From an uncultured Ruminococcus sp. (GTDB taxonomy: Bacteria; Bacillota; Clostridia; Oscillospirales; Ruminococcaceae): a stretch of DNA of 64,000 bases. Positions within the stretch are counted from its first letter, which is position 1. Each line of letters starts with the position of its first letter. A program made the translations under genes and the position numbers. This document shows, one piece after another, positions 40,717 to 50,400 of this stretch. The stretch spans positions 1-64,000 of the forward strand of contig UQPZ01000006.1 in the NCBI GenBank assembly GCA_900543145.1, written 5' to 3'. The notes beneath the pieces are model-generated. The model had not been told where the DNA came from. It saw only the letters and a list, made by a program, of their open reading frames with translations, and made no database searches.

Positions 40717-41394
40717 ATGGAAAAAATTGCAGACGAGCTGCTTGCCGCACTGGATAACGAAACGGCGTTCAAGCTGTTCGGGATAATTCCCGTTCCTGTA
40801 TCCTGTGCGGTCACATGGATAATAATGGCAGCGGTGGTCGCGGCATCGGTTTTATTTACCCGAAAGCTTGAGCTTGTGCCGAAAAGGCCGCAGATGATAA
40901 TAGAGTCCTTCGTAGGTTTTCTCAGGAACTTTTTCAGGGATATACTCGGCGAGGAGGGAATGTGCTATTTTCCGTGGCTTGCGACGGTAATGATATATAT
41001 CGGCGCCGCAAATATAATCGGACTTTTCGGCTTTACTCCGCCTACCAAGGATCTTAACGTAACGGCAGGACTGGCGGCAATGAGCATAATTCTTATTGAA
41101 GCTTCGGGAATAAGGGCAAAGGGAACGAAAAAATGGCTTAAAAGCTTTGCAGAGCCTATACCGCTTATTGCTCCGATAAATATTCTTGAGCTTGTTATCA
41201 AGCCGCTTTCGCTTTGTATGCGTCTTTTCGGAAACGTTTTAGGAGCGTTCGTTGTAATGGAGCTTGTCAAAGCGGTATGCCCGGCAGTTCTTCCGCTTCC
41301 GCTTTCGGCGTATTTCGATATATTCGACGGTTTTATTCAGGCTTATGTCTTTGTATTTCTTACGTCGCTTTTTATCAAGGAAGCTATTGAATAA
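40717..41394 (+). CDS. atpB: F-type ATP synthase subunit a
   Basis: Membrane stator half-channel of the F0 sector, 225 residues with five to six spans. The essential arginine is in LCMRLFGNVLGAF, and FPWLATVMIYIGAANIIGLFG and the QAYVFVFLTSLFI ending are typical. The frame opens at 40585, but the ATG at 40717 has GAGGGAGG 7 nt before it and removes an upstream stretch not seen in the family. First gene of the operon a-c-b-delta-alpha-gamma-beta-epsilon; no atpI precedes it. Confidence 0.95.
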   Translation: MEKIADELLAALDNETAFKLFGIIPVPVSCAVTWIIMAAVVAASVLFTRKLELVPKRPQMIIESFVGFLRNFFRDILGEEGMCYFPWLATVMIYIGAANIIGLFGFTPPTKDLNVTAGLAAMSIILIEASGIRAKGTKKWLKSFAEPIPLIAPINILELVIKPLSLCMRLFGNVLGAFVVMELVKAVCPAVLPLPLSAYFDIFDGFIQAYVFVFLTSLFIKEAIE

Positions 41395-41495
41395 AGCCGG
41401 TACAAAACATATGAAGGCTTGCTGTGCGTGATTTTACGCATAACATAGAAAAGACTGCGGACGATACGGCCGCAGAGAGAAAAGGAGTGTTTTTT

Positions 41496-41714
41496 ATGAT
41501 GGTTGCTATTGGAGCTGCTATCGCAGTATTGACAGGTATTGGTGCGGGTATCGGTATAGGTATCGCTACTTCTCACGCAACGGAGGCTATTGCACGACAG
41601 CCTGAGGCAAAGGGAGATATAAACAAGGCGCTGCTGCTCGGCTGCGCTCTTGCCGAGGCTACGGCTATTTACGGCTTTGTAATAGCGCTTATGATCATTT
41701 TGTTCCTTAGATGA
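41496..41714 (+). CDS. atpE: F-type ATP synthase subunit c
   Basis: The rotor ring proteolipid, 72 residues, two helices joined by the polar loop ARQPEAKGD. The ion-binding carboxylate is the glutamate in CALAEATAIYG. Compared with the Na+-binding c subunit of Ilyobacter, the glutamine of helix 1 is isoleucine (GAGIGIGI) and the serine after the glutamate is alanine, while the tyrosine is kept. This favours proton coupling, though not decisively. AAAGGAG lies 8 nt before the ATG at 41496; the longer frame from 41424 has no site. Confidence 0.95.
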   Translation: MMVAIGAAIAVLTGIGAGIGIGIATSHATEAIARQPEAKGDINKALLLGCALAEATAIYGFVIALMIILFLR

Positions 41715-41786
41715 CCGTAAGATAGTAATTCAAAGTGAAAGGCTGGTGAGCTCTTACTCGTCAAAGAGGAGTATTGAGCGGAATTT

Positions 41787-42272
41787 ATGTTGGGTTTAGA
41801 CTGGAGCGTTGTGTGGATAATAGTAAATCTGCTGGTGCTTTATGCGCTTCTGAAAAGGTTTCTTTTTAAGCCGGTCTGCGAAATGATGGATAAGCGGGCG
41901 AAGCTTATACAGGACAGTCTTGACGAGGCTGAGGAAAAAAAGTCCGAGGCTGAAAGGCTCAGGGAGGACTATAAGGCGGCGCTTGAAAATGCCCGTAGGG
42001 AGGCCGCTGAGATAACGGAAGCCGCAAAAGCCGGAGCAGCCGGGGAATGCGAAATAATGCTTGAAAACGCAAGAGCCGAATCCGCAAGGCTTATAAGCGA
42101 TGCTGAAAGATCTATTGAAAACGAAAGAGCAAGGGCGATGGACGGCGCTAAATACGAGATCGCCGATCTTGCACTGCTTGCCGCAGCAAAGGTATTAAGT
42201 CAAAAAGCAGACAGTATCGACGGCCGAGAGCTTGCGGAAAGCTTTATTTCCGAGGCAGGTGAGCCGGAATGA
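41787..42272 (+). CDS. atpF: F-type ATP synthase subunit b
   Basis: Stator stalk, 161 residues: one N-terminal span (VVWIIVNLLVLYALLKRFLF) and a long charged coiled coil (EAEEKKSEAERLREDYKAAL) that reaches to the F1 head. PV after the span and the AAAKVL ending that binds delta are typical. The stop overlaps atpH by 4 nt. Confidence 0.95.
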   Translation: MLGLDWSVVWIIVNLLVLYALLKRFLFKPVCEMMDKRAKLIQDSLDEAEEKKSEAERLREDYKAALENARREAAEITEAAKAGAAGECEIMLENARAESARLISDAERSIENERARAMDGAKYEIADLALLAAAKVLSQKADSIDGRELAESFISEAGEPE

Positions 42273-42775
42273 TAACCTGCGCTGCTGAAAACTGCGGGAA
42301 AGTGCTGTATTCCTTAAATATACCCGAATCAGATATTATTGAATCGGAGAGGCTGTGGAACGTTTCGGCGCAGCTTCGGGAGGCGCTCTGCTGTCCGGCG
42401 GTATCGCTGAGAGAGAAGTATTCGGTAATTGATAAGCTTTTTCCAACAAGCGTCGGGGCATTTCTAAAGGTAATATGCGGCTTCGGTCATATAGATGCGC
42501 TTTCTGAGATATTTGAAGCTTATAAGGAGCTTATGCTTAAAAGCAGGGGGATAGTTAAGGCGGTCCTGTACTGCGCAAAAGCGCCCGATAAGGAAACGGA
42601 AAAGAAGTTCCGTGAAATGCTCTGCCGCAAATACGGGGCTTACGGAGCTGAGCTTGAAATATGTACCGACAGCTCGCTTATCGGAGGATACAGGCTGTGC
42701 GTCGGAGATACAGAATACGATAAAAGCGTTGCGGGCGCACTGAAGGCTCTGCATAAAAAGCTTGCTGAGGGTTAG
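42269..42775 (+). CDS. atpH: F-type ATP synthase subunit delta
   Basis: The peripheral-stalk cap linking subunit b to the alpha3beta3 head, 168 residues. Helical N-terminal half; the C-terminal part carries the family pattern SSLIGGYRLCVGDTEYDKSV. ATGA overlap with atpF implies translational coupling. Sequence is weakly conserved, as usual, and the assignment also rests on the gene order. Confidence 0.92.
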   Translation: MITCAAENCGKVLYSLNIPESDIIESERLWNVSAQLREALCCPAVSLREKYSVIDKLFPTSVGAFLKVICGFGHIDALSEIFEAYKELMLKSRGIVKAVLYCAKAPDKETEKKFREMLCRKYGAYGAELEICTDSSLIGGYRLCVGDTEYDKSVAGALKALHKKLAEG

Positions 42776-42812
42776 CTGACGGAGCAGGGCAATTAATTTG
42801 GAGGTGAGTGAT

Positions 42813-44312
42813 TTGGGCAGGAGTCAGAGCGATATTATTTCGGTGCTTAAAAGCGAGATCTCGGATTTTGAGCTGAAGATGCAGGTCTCTGAAACAGGCA
42901 GGATCATAACTATAAACGACGGGATCGTCAATATATACGGACTTAATCACGTTATGTACGGTGAGCTTGTCGAGTTTGAAACGGGAGTCAAGGGAATAGT
43001 ACAGAATATTGAAAGCAAAACAGTAGGCGTTGTTCTGTTAGGCTCGGATCACGGTCTTACCGAGGGCGCTAAAGTTGTCAGAACGGGAAGAAGGGCAGGC
43101 GTTCCGGTAGGAGAAGAGCTTATCGGGCGGGTAGCCGACGCCTTAGGCTCGCCTATTGACGGACTCGGGCCTATAAAGGAAGCGGATTTTTATCCTATTG
43201 AAAGAGAAGCTCCCGGCGTTGTTAACAGAAAATCAGTATCTGTACCGCTTCAGACGGGTATTCTTGCAATAGACTCTATGTTTCCGATAGGCAGGGGTCA
43301 GAGAGAGCTTATAATCGGCGACCGCCAGACCGGAAAGACCGCTATTGCCGTAGACACTATCATCAATCAGAAAGATCAGGATATGATATGCATTTACGTT
43401 GCGATAGGTCAGAAGGCGTCGACTGTCGCAAAGCTGGTGAACGATCTTAAAAAGCACGGAGCTATGGATTATACAATTGTAGTTTCTGCTATGGCTTCTG
43501 ATCCTGCGCCCTTACAGTATATAGCACCGTATTCAGGTACGGCTATGGCGGAATACTTTATGGATAAAGGAAAGGATGTACTTATCGTATATGATGATCT
43601 TTCCAAGCACGCTGCGGCGTACAGGGCCATGAGCCTGCTTTTGCAGCGTTCACCGGGAAGAGAAGCTTATCCCGGAGATGTTTTCTATCTCCATTCAAGA
43701 CTTTTGGAGCGTTCCTCACGGCTTGACGATAAGCACGGAGGCGGGTCTATAACCGCGCTTCCTATAATAGAAACTCAGGCGGGCGACGTATCGGCGTATA
43801 TCCCTACAAATGTTATTTCTATCACCGACGGACAGATATTTCTTGAATCACAGCTGTTTTTCTCAGGCATAAGACCTGCGGTAAACGTAGGACTTTCGGT
43901 ATCGAGAGTAGGAGGAGCGGCTCAGACCAAGGCCATGAAAAAGGTCGCAGGAACGCTGCGTATCGACCTTGCCCAGTTCAGGGAAATGGAAGTTTTCACG
44001 CAGTTTAGCTCAGAGCTTGACAAGACGACTAAAGAGCTGCTGGAGCATGGAAACCGTCTGGTCGAACTGCTGAAGCAGCCGCTTTGCAGACCTCTTCCGC
44101 TTCATGAGCAGGTAATTCTGCTTTGTATAGCCAAGCACAGGCTTATGCTGGATATTCCGATCAAGGAAATAAAGAAGTTCAGAGCGGATATAATAAGCTA
44201 TTTTGAGGTAAATTATCAGGAAATAGTTGACGAGATAAACGAAACCAAGCAGCTTTCCGACGGGCTGGAGGAAAGGATCATAGCCTGTACACGGGAATTT
44301 AAAGGCAGGTAA
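42813..44312 (+). CDS. atpA: F-type ATP synthase subunit alpha
   Basis: Regulatory nucleotide-binding subunit of F1, 499 residues. The P-loop is GDRQTGKT, and the family regions NRKSVSVPLQTGILAIDSM, PGREAYPGDVFYLHSRLLER and INVGLSVSRVG-like text are present. No ATG fits: the TTG at 42813 lies 6 nt after GGAGGTG, whereas the TTG at 42798 lies before that site, so 42813 is the likely start. Confidence 0.96.
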   Translation: MGRSQSDIISVLKSEISDFELKMQVSETGRIITINDGIVNIYGLNHVMYGELVEFETGVKGIVQNIESKTVGVVLLGSDHGLTEGAKVVRTGRRAGVPVGEELIGRVADALGSPIDGLGPIKEADFYPIEREAPGVVNRKSVSVPLQTGILAIDSMFPIGRGQRELIIGDRQTGKTAIAVDTIINQKDQDMICIYVAIGQKASTVAKLVNDLKKHGAMDYTIVVSAMASDPAPLQYIAPYSGTAMAEYFMDKGKDVLIVYDDLSKHAAAYRAMSLLLQRSPGREAYPGDVFYLHSRLLERSSRLDDKHGGGSITALPIIETQAGDVSAYIPTNVISITDGQIFLESQLFFSGIRPAVNVGLSVSRVGGAAQTKAMKKVAGTLRIDLAQFREMEVFTQFSSELDKTTKELLEHGNRLVELLKQPLCRPLPLHEQVILLCIAKHRLMLDIPIKEIKKFRADIISYFEVNYQEIVDEINETKQLSDGLEERIIACTREFKGR

Positions 44313-44317
44313 GGGCT

Positions 44318-45202
44318 ATGGCTAACGTAAGAGAAATAAAAGAGCGGACAGACAGTATTAAAGATATAATGAAGATAACCAACGCAATGTACCTTATATC
44401 GTCTTCAAAGCTAAAAAAGGCAAAGAAAAGCCTTGAAGCGACAGTACCGTACTTTGAGCAGCTTCAGTCAACGATACATCATATTTTAAAGCATACTCCT
44501 GAATTTGAACACGTTTATTTTGACAGCAGAGAAAGTAAACCGGAGGATAAGAAAACCTACGGCTATATTGTAATTACCGGCGACAAGGGACTTTGCGACT
44601 CGTATAATCACAATGTTCTCAGACTTGCGGAACAGGAAATGGCAAAGCATAAGAATACCTGCCTTTTCGTTGTGGGACAGGTCGGAAGGCAGTATTTCTC
44701 AAGGCGCAGGGTCACTATAGACGGCGAATTCCTTTATACCGCTCAGAATCCGACGCTTTACCGAGCAAGAAGCATTGCCGAAACGCTTATAGACCTTTAT
44801 CTGAAGGAAAGACTGGACGAGGTCTATGTAATTTATACAAAGATGATCTCTTCTGCAAAACTTGAGCCTGAGGTAATCAAGCTTCTTCCGATGGAAAGGG
44901 AAAGTTTCAGAACGGCTATGGGAAGAACTCCTCATCACTCTGCCGTTTTTTCTCCGTCGCCTGAAAAGGTAATGGATCACCTTGTTCCCAATTACCTTAA
45001 GGGTCTTATGTACGGAGCGCTTATCGAGGCGTTTTCAAGCGAGCAGAATGCCCGTATGACCGCTATGGACGCCGCTACCGCCAGCGCCGGAGATATGATA
45101 AAGGAACTGGATCTTCTCTACAACCGGGCAAGGCAGGCGGCTATTACTCAGGAGATAACGGAGATAGTCAGCGGCGCTAAGAGCCAGCAGAAAAAACACT
45201 GA
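44318..45202 (+). CDS. atpG: F-type ATP synthase subunit gamma
   Basis: Central rotor shaft, 294 residues. The N-terminal coiled coil carries the family signature REIKERTDSIKDIMKITNAM and the C-terminal helix ends NRARQAAITQEITEIVSGA. The Rossmann-like middle (YIVITGDKGLCDSYNHNV) is intact. Starts 5 nt after atpA. Confidence 0.96.
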   Translation: MANVREIKERTDSIKDIMKITNAMYLISSSKLKKAKKSLEATVPYFEQLQSTIHHILKHTPEFEHVYFDSRESKPEDKKTYGYIVITGDKGLCDSYNHNVLRLAEQEMAKHKNTCLFVVGQVGRQYFSRRRVTIDGEFLYTAQNPTLYRARSIAETLIDLYLKERLDEVYVIYTKMISSAKLEPEVIKLLPMERESFRTAMGRTPHHSAVFSPSPEKVMDHLVPNYLKGLMYGALIEAFSSEQNARMTAMDAATASAGDMIKELDLLYNRARQAAITQEITEIVSGAKSQQKKH

Positions 45203-45226
45203 TCCGAAAGGAGCATAGTAAGATAT

Positions 45227-46621
45227 ATGGAAAAGGGCAGAATCGTTCAGATATTAGGACCTGTTGTCGACGTTGAGTTTCCGGAGGGCAGACTTCCGAT
45301 GATAAAGGACGCTCTAACAGTCGAGCTTAACGGCAGAACGCTTTATATGGAAGCAGCTCAGCAGATGGGAAACAGCATTGTGCGTTCAATTATGCTTGCT
45401 TCGAGCGAGGGACTTGAAAAAGGTATGGAGGTTACTGCGACAGGTTCCTGTATTAAGGTACCTGTGGGAAAGTGTACTCTTGGAAGAATGTTCAATGTTC
45501 TGGGACAGGAGATAGACGGCAAGGAGCCTGTTGAAGCAGAGGACAGATGGGAGATCCATCGGAATCCTCCTAAATTTGAGGAGCAGAGTCCGGCAGTTGA
45601 GATACTTGAAACGGGTATCAAGGTAATAGATCTTCTTGCACCCTACTCAAAGGGCGGAAAGATAGGACTTTTCGGCGGAGCGGGAGTAGGAAAGACCGTA
45701 CTTATTCAGGAGCTAATCAGAAACGTTGCCGCAGAGCACGGCGGATATTCTATCTTTACGGGAGTAGGTGAGCGTTCCCGTGAGGGCAACGACCTATGGC
45801 ATGAAATGAATGACTCGGGAGTTCTCGGCAAGACCGCTCTGGTATTCGGTCAGATGAACGAGCCGCCCGGATCGAGAATGAGGGTAGCGCAGACTGGTCT
45901 TACTATGGCGGAGTATTTCCGTGACAAGGAGCGTCAGAACGTTCTGCTGTTTATCGATAATATTTTCAGATATGTTCAGGCAGGCTCGGAGGTTTCGGCG
46001 CTTCTTGGAAGAATGCCGTCGGCGGTCGGATATCAGCCTACTCTCGCCAACGAGGTAGGAGAGCTTCAGGAGAGGATAACCTCTACTAAGAACGGTTCGA
46101 TCACGTCTGTCCAGGCGGTTTACGTTCCTGCGGATGACCTTACAGACCCTGCTCCTGCGATTACCTTTGCTCATCTTGACGCCACAACGGTGCTTTCAAG
46201 AAAGATAGTTGAACAGGGAATTTATCCGGCAGTCGATCCGCTTGAATCCACGTCGAGGATACTTGAGCCGGACGTTGTAGGAGAGGAGCATTACGAAATC
46301 GCCAGAAAGGTTCAGGAGCTTTTGCAGAAGTATAAGGAGCTTCAGGATATTATCGCTATTCTTGGAATGGAGGAGCTTGACGAGGAGGATAAGCTGGCGG
46401 TCGCCAGAGCCAGAAGAATACAGAAGTTCCTTTCGCAGCCTTTCCACGTTGCCGAGAATTTCACAGGACTTAAAGGAAAGTACGTTCCTCTGAAAGAAAC
46501 GCTCAGGGGCTTTAAGATGATAATCGACGGAGAAACGGACGAATATCCCGAAGCGGCGTTTCTTATGGCAGGAAGCATTGACGACGTTATTGAAAAGGCG
46601 AAGCAGCTTGAGGGGGAATGA
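45227..46621 (+). CDS. atpD: F-type ATP synthase subunit beta
   Basis: Catalytic subunit of F1, 464 residues. P-loop GGAGVGKT, catalytic glutamate in GVGERSREGNDL, the DELSEED-like segment ELDEEDKLAVARARR, and the family ending. AAAGGAG lies upstream. High conservation makes this assignment certain. Confidence 0.98.
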   Translation: MEKGRIVQILGPVVDVEFPEGRLPMIKDALTVELNGRTLYMEAAQQMGNSIVRSIMLASSEGLEKGMEVTATGSCIKVPVGKCTLGRMFNVLGQEIDGKEPVEAEDRWEIHRNPPKFEEQSPAVEILETGIKVIDLLAPYSKGGKIGLFGGAGVGKTVLIQELIRNVAAEHGGYSIFTGVGERSREGNDLWHEMNDSGVLGKTALVFGQMNEPPGSRMRVAQTGLTMAEYFRDKERQNVLLFIDNIFRYVQAGSEVSALLGRMPSAVGYQPTLANEVGELQERITSTKNGSITSVQAVYVPADDLTDPAPAITFAHLDATTVLSRKIVEQGIYPAVDPLESTSRILEPDVVGEEHYEIARKVQELLQKYKELQDIIAILGMEELDEEDKLAVARARRIQKFLSQPFHVAENFTGLKGKYVPLKETLRGFKMIIDGETDEYPEAAFLMAGSIDDVIEKAKQLEGE

Positions 46622-46624
46622 TGA

Positions 46625-47035
46625 ATGGAAAAAACATTTCATCTTGATATAATAGCCAGCGACAAATATTTTTTCAGCGGAGAATGCGAAGAGCTGATAT
46701 TTCCCGGAACAGACGGTTCATACGGAATACTCCCTGGACACGAGCCGATGATAAGCTGTCTTTCGTCGGGAGAGCTTCGGTTCAAAACAGACGGTGAATG
46801 GCGTTCGGCGGCGGTAAGCGACGGGTTTCTTGAAATAATGCCGAAGTTCGTTAAGATACTTGCCGATACTGCCGAGCGTCCGGAAGACATAGACCGCAGG
46901 CGTGCTGAGGCGGCAAAGGAAAGGGCGGAAGAGCGTCTGCGTCAGAAGCTTAGCATAAGGCAGTATTATCACACTCAGGCTGCACTTAATCGTGCAATGG
47001 CAAGGCTTAAAATTACAAGCAGGTCTGCAAAATAA
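46625..47035 (+). CDS. atpC: F-type ATP synthase subunit epsilon
   Basis: Central-stalk subunit that can inhibit hydrolysis, 136 residues. N-terminal beta-sandwich (FPGTDGSYGILPGHEPMIS) and a C-terminal two-helix hairpin (RAEAAKERAEERLRQKLS). Starts 3 nt after atpD. Last gene of the operon, followed by a terminator. Confidence 0.95.
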   Translation: MEKTFHLDIIASDKYFFSGECEELIFPGTDGSYGILPGHEPMISCLSSGELRFKTDGEWRSAAVSDGFLEIMPKFVKILADTAERPEDIDRRRAEAAKERAEERLRQKLSIRQYYHTQAALNRAMARLKITSRSAK

Positions 47036-47046
47036 AGTCAGTTGTA

Positions 47047-47082
47047 CCGCCGCAAAATGCACAAAATTGCGGCGGCGTTTTT
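47047..47082 (+). terminator. Rho-independent terminator of ATP synthase operon
   Basis: CCGCCGCAA and TTGCGGCGG arms (9 bp), then CGTTTTT. Confidence 0.9.
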
Positions 47083-47223
47083 GTGCAGTCATACGAAAAT
47101 CGTACTAAAAATAAAAAATTTATAAAAAACGGTATTAAATCAGGCTTGTGAGTTGTTTTATATATAGAGAGCGCAAAAACAGTTTGCAGAAAATAAAATA
47201 TAAAAACTGAACAGAAGAGGAAA

Positions 47224-47262
47224 GCGTCCCGTGAAATTGCTTATTTTGCGGGGCGTTTTTTT
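47224..47262 (+). terminator. Second terminator-like hairpin in the atpC to LRR spacer
   Basis: CGTCCCG and CGGGGCG pair with one G-U, followed by seven T's. No gene lies between this and the atp terminator; the 140 nt between (47083-47223) are AT-rich with a poor promoter candidate, so a very short RNA is possible but unsupported. Confidence 0.6.
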
Positions 47263-47311
47263 GTATAATCTGACGAAATATTAAAAGGTATATATTTTTT
47301 ATCAAAAACTA

Positions 47312-47340
47312 TTGCAATTTATGGATATATATGTTACAAT
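47312..47340 (+). promoter_or_regulatory. Sigma-A promoter of LRR surface protein
   Basis: TTGCAA at 47312-47317, 17-nt spacer, TACAAT at 47335-47340. Confidence 0.7.
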
Positions 47341-47461
47341 AAATTACGACCAATTTCGACATCAATATGAAACGAAAGCAAATATTTCAATTGTACGGAA
47401 TTAAAGGCTTTTGTTAAGAGCCGAAAAGGTAAAAAATTATTGTAAAGGGGTTATCCAAAAA

Positions 47462-50400
47462 ATGAAGAGATTTACGGCGGCGTTTCTTGCGCTTATACTG
47501 ACCTTCGGAAGTCTGTGCCTGCCGGCGGACTTATTCGACGGTCTGTTTATGAGAGCAGGGGCGTATACTTATGGGGACTATCTGTATGATGTGCTTGATG
47601 ACGGAACGGTGGAGATAACAGATTATAACGGCTCGGCAAGCGTTCTTAATATTCCGGGGGGTATTGACGGGAGGTTGGTAACAAGTATAGGAGAATATGC
47701 ATTTTATAATTGCACAAGCTTAACCCAAATAACAATACCGGATAGTGTGACTAGTATAGGATATAGTGCATTTTATAATTGCACAAGCTTAACTAGTATA
47801 AGTGTCAGTGCAGGAAATAAAATGTTTTCTTCTTATGACAATGTTTTATATAATAAAAATAAAACGACTTTAATTAAATGTCCTGATAGGAAAAAATCTG
47901 TTGATATCTTAGACAGCGTAACACGTATAGAAGATTATGCATTTTCCTATTGCACAAGCTTAACCGAAATAACAATACCGGACAGTGTAACAAGTATAGG
48001 AAAAATTGCATTTCAAAGTTGCATAAGCTTAACGGAAATAACAATACCGAATAGTGTAACAAGTATAGGGTATAGTGCATTTAATAATTGCACAAGCTTA
48101 ACCAAGATAACAATACCGGATAGCGTAAAAAGTATAGGAGAATATGCATTTTATTATTGTACAAGCTTAACTCAAGTAACAATACCTGATAGTGTAACAA
48201 GTATAGGAGATTGGGCATTTTCTGAATGCAAAGGCTTAACTGAAATAACGATACCGAACAGTGTAACAAGCATAGGAATTGATGCATTTTATTATTGCAC
48301 AAGCTTAACCCAAATAACGATACCGGACAGTGTAACAATTATAGGAGGTTGGGCATTTTCTGGTTGTACGAGCTTAACGGAAATAACAATACCGGATAGC
48401 GTAACAAGTATAGGAGATTTGGCATTTTCTAATTGCACAAACTTAACTGAAATAACAATACCGGACAGTGTAACAAGCATAGGAGATTGGGCATTTCGAA
48501 GTTGCAAAAACTTAACCCAAATAACAATACCGGATAGTGTAACAAGTATAGGAAATGGGGCATTTGAATATTGCACAAGCTTAAGCGAAATAACAATACC
48601 GGACAGTGTAACTAGTATAGGGTATAGTGCATTTAATAATTGCACAAGCTTAACTGAAATAACGATACCGGACAGTGTGACAAGTATAGGGTATAGGGCA
48701 TTTTATAATTGCACAAGCTTAACGGAAATAACAATACCGGATAGTGTAACAAGTATAGAAAATGGGGCATTTTCATACTGCCCTAACCTCACTCTTATCT
48801 GCGAAAAAGGCAGCTATGCTCACACCTATGCTAAGGATAATAATATTCCCTACAGGCTTACCAATGCGGACGCTCCCGACGAGCTTACTATAGCTCTCGA
48901 CAAGGATTCCTACCTCTACACCGGAAGCGAGATAAAGCCGGCGGTAACGGTAACGGACGGGGATATCAAGCTGAAGGAAAATACAGATTATACTCTTTCC
49001 TACAGGGACAACGTAAATATTGGAACAGGGTCTGTAACGGTAAAATTCAAGGGCGATTACAAGTCGCAGAAGACCGTTAAGTTTAAGATCACAGATGTTA
49101 AGGTTCCGAAGAAGCCGGAGGAAGGGGACTCTCTTTTCATAAGGGTAGTCGATATAAACGGCAAGGAAATTAAGAAGTTCAATTATATGTATGGTTTTGG
49201 TTTAGGAGAAACTGAAAAGGGATATATTATATTAAATAATATTGATACCGGCAAATCGTTTTCGGTTTTTGCAGACGGGTATTATGATCACAATATAGAC
49301 CTGAAGCAATACGAAGGAACCGGCACTAATGTAGAAACTATAATGCTGTTCAAGGAAAGCGATGAGCCTCATAAGCTGCAGTCAGCCTATGTAAAACTTG
49401 ACGGAATTAGAAATATACTTAATCAGGATCAGACAATTCTTGTAAATGAGGATGACGCAGATTCGTATACAAAGGATATAGAGTTCCAGTTTAAGGTTTT
49501 GGGTCATGAGAAGTACGCTATTTGCTATAATCTTTGCAAAAAGGATGAAGAAGGAAATAAAACAAAAATCGGTTCAGCAGGAAAAGACGGTAAGCTGACT
49601 GTAAAAGCAAACGAGCTTGAAGCAAGTAATTACTACTGTGTAGAAGTTGAATCGGCAGACGGAAAGGTCACATATACTGATCTGACAATGAAAGTAGTAA
49701 GGGTAAAAGAATCTGACTACGGGATGTTCAGTATTTCCAGCGGATCGCTTGATTTTCAAATACCTGCCGACGTTCCCATTATAGGCGGAAGTAAAATGTC
49801 GCTGGGAAAAGCAAGTTCGCCAGTCAAAATAAAATATCACAAAGACGGTACAGTTCAGGTAGCTGTAGGAGATACCAAAAACTTCGTAAAAAAAGATGAC
49901 GATCTCGGAGAAGTTAAAAAATTTGTGAACAGCGCGAAGCTGAATGTTAATATCGGGGATTTTAAAGGCTCTGTTGAGTACAAAAAAATAAAGAAAAACG
50001 CAATTGTCGGAAGATTTCTGATGTTTGATAATGCAAAAATAAATTTAGTAGGATATGGAGAAGGCAAGGTTAATTCTGACGGTAGCGTAAATTTAGACGT
50101 TGCTATCGTTTTGACCTTTGAGGCTGCCGGGAACATATCAAAATCAGTGCTTATCGGAACTATGCCAGTATATATGGAGCTTGGCTACGACTTTGCTGTT
50201 CATGTAACTCGCGATGTAGAGTTTGACAGTATGAAGGGACTAAGCCTTAAGGATTGGAGTGACGAGCTTACGCTTGATTCCTCGGTAAATATTACGCCCT
50301 ATATATCGGTAGGAATGAAATATTTCAATGCGGGGTTATATGGAAATATCAATTTAAAGACCCGTGCAACTCTGATGTCATATGTAGAATCAAAAAACGG

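Noticed and set aside
48081..48645. Antisense frames across the LRR region
   Set aside because: They arise from the 69-bp periodicity, which keeps all frames open; the plus-strand product has signal peptide and known domains.
47680..48775. Regular 69-bp repeats as a possible CRISPR array
   Set aside because: The whole unit repeats without unique spacers, and it is translated in frame as 23-residue leucine-rich repeats.
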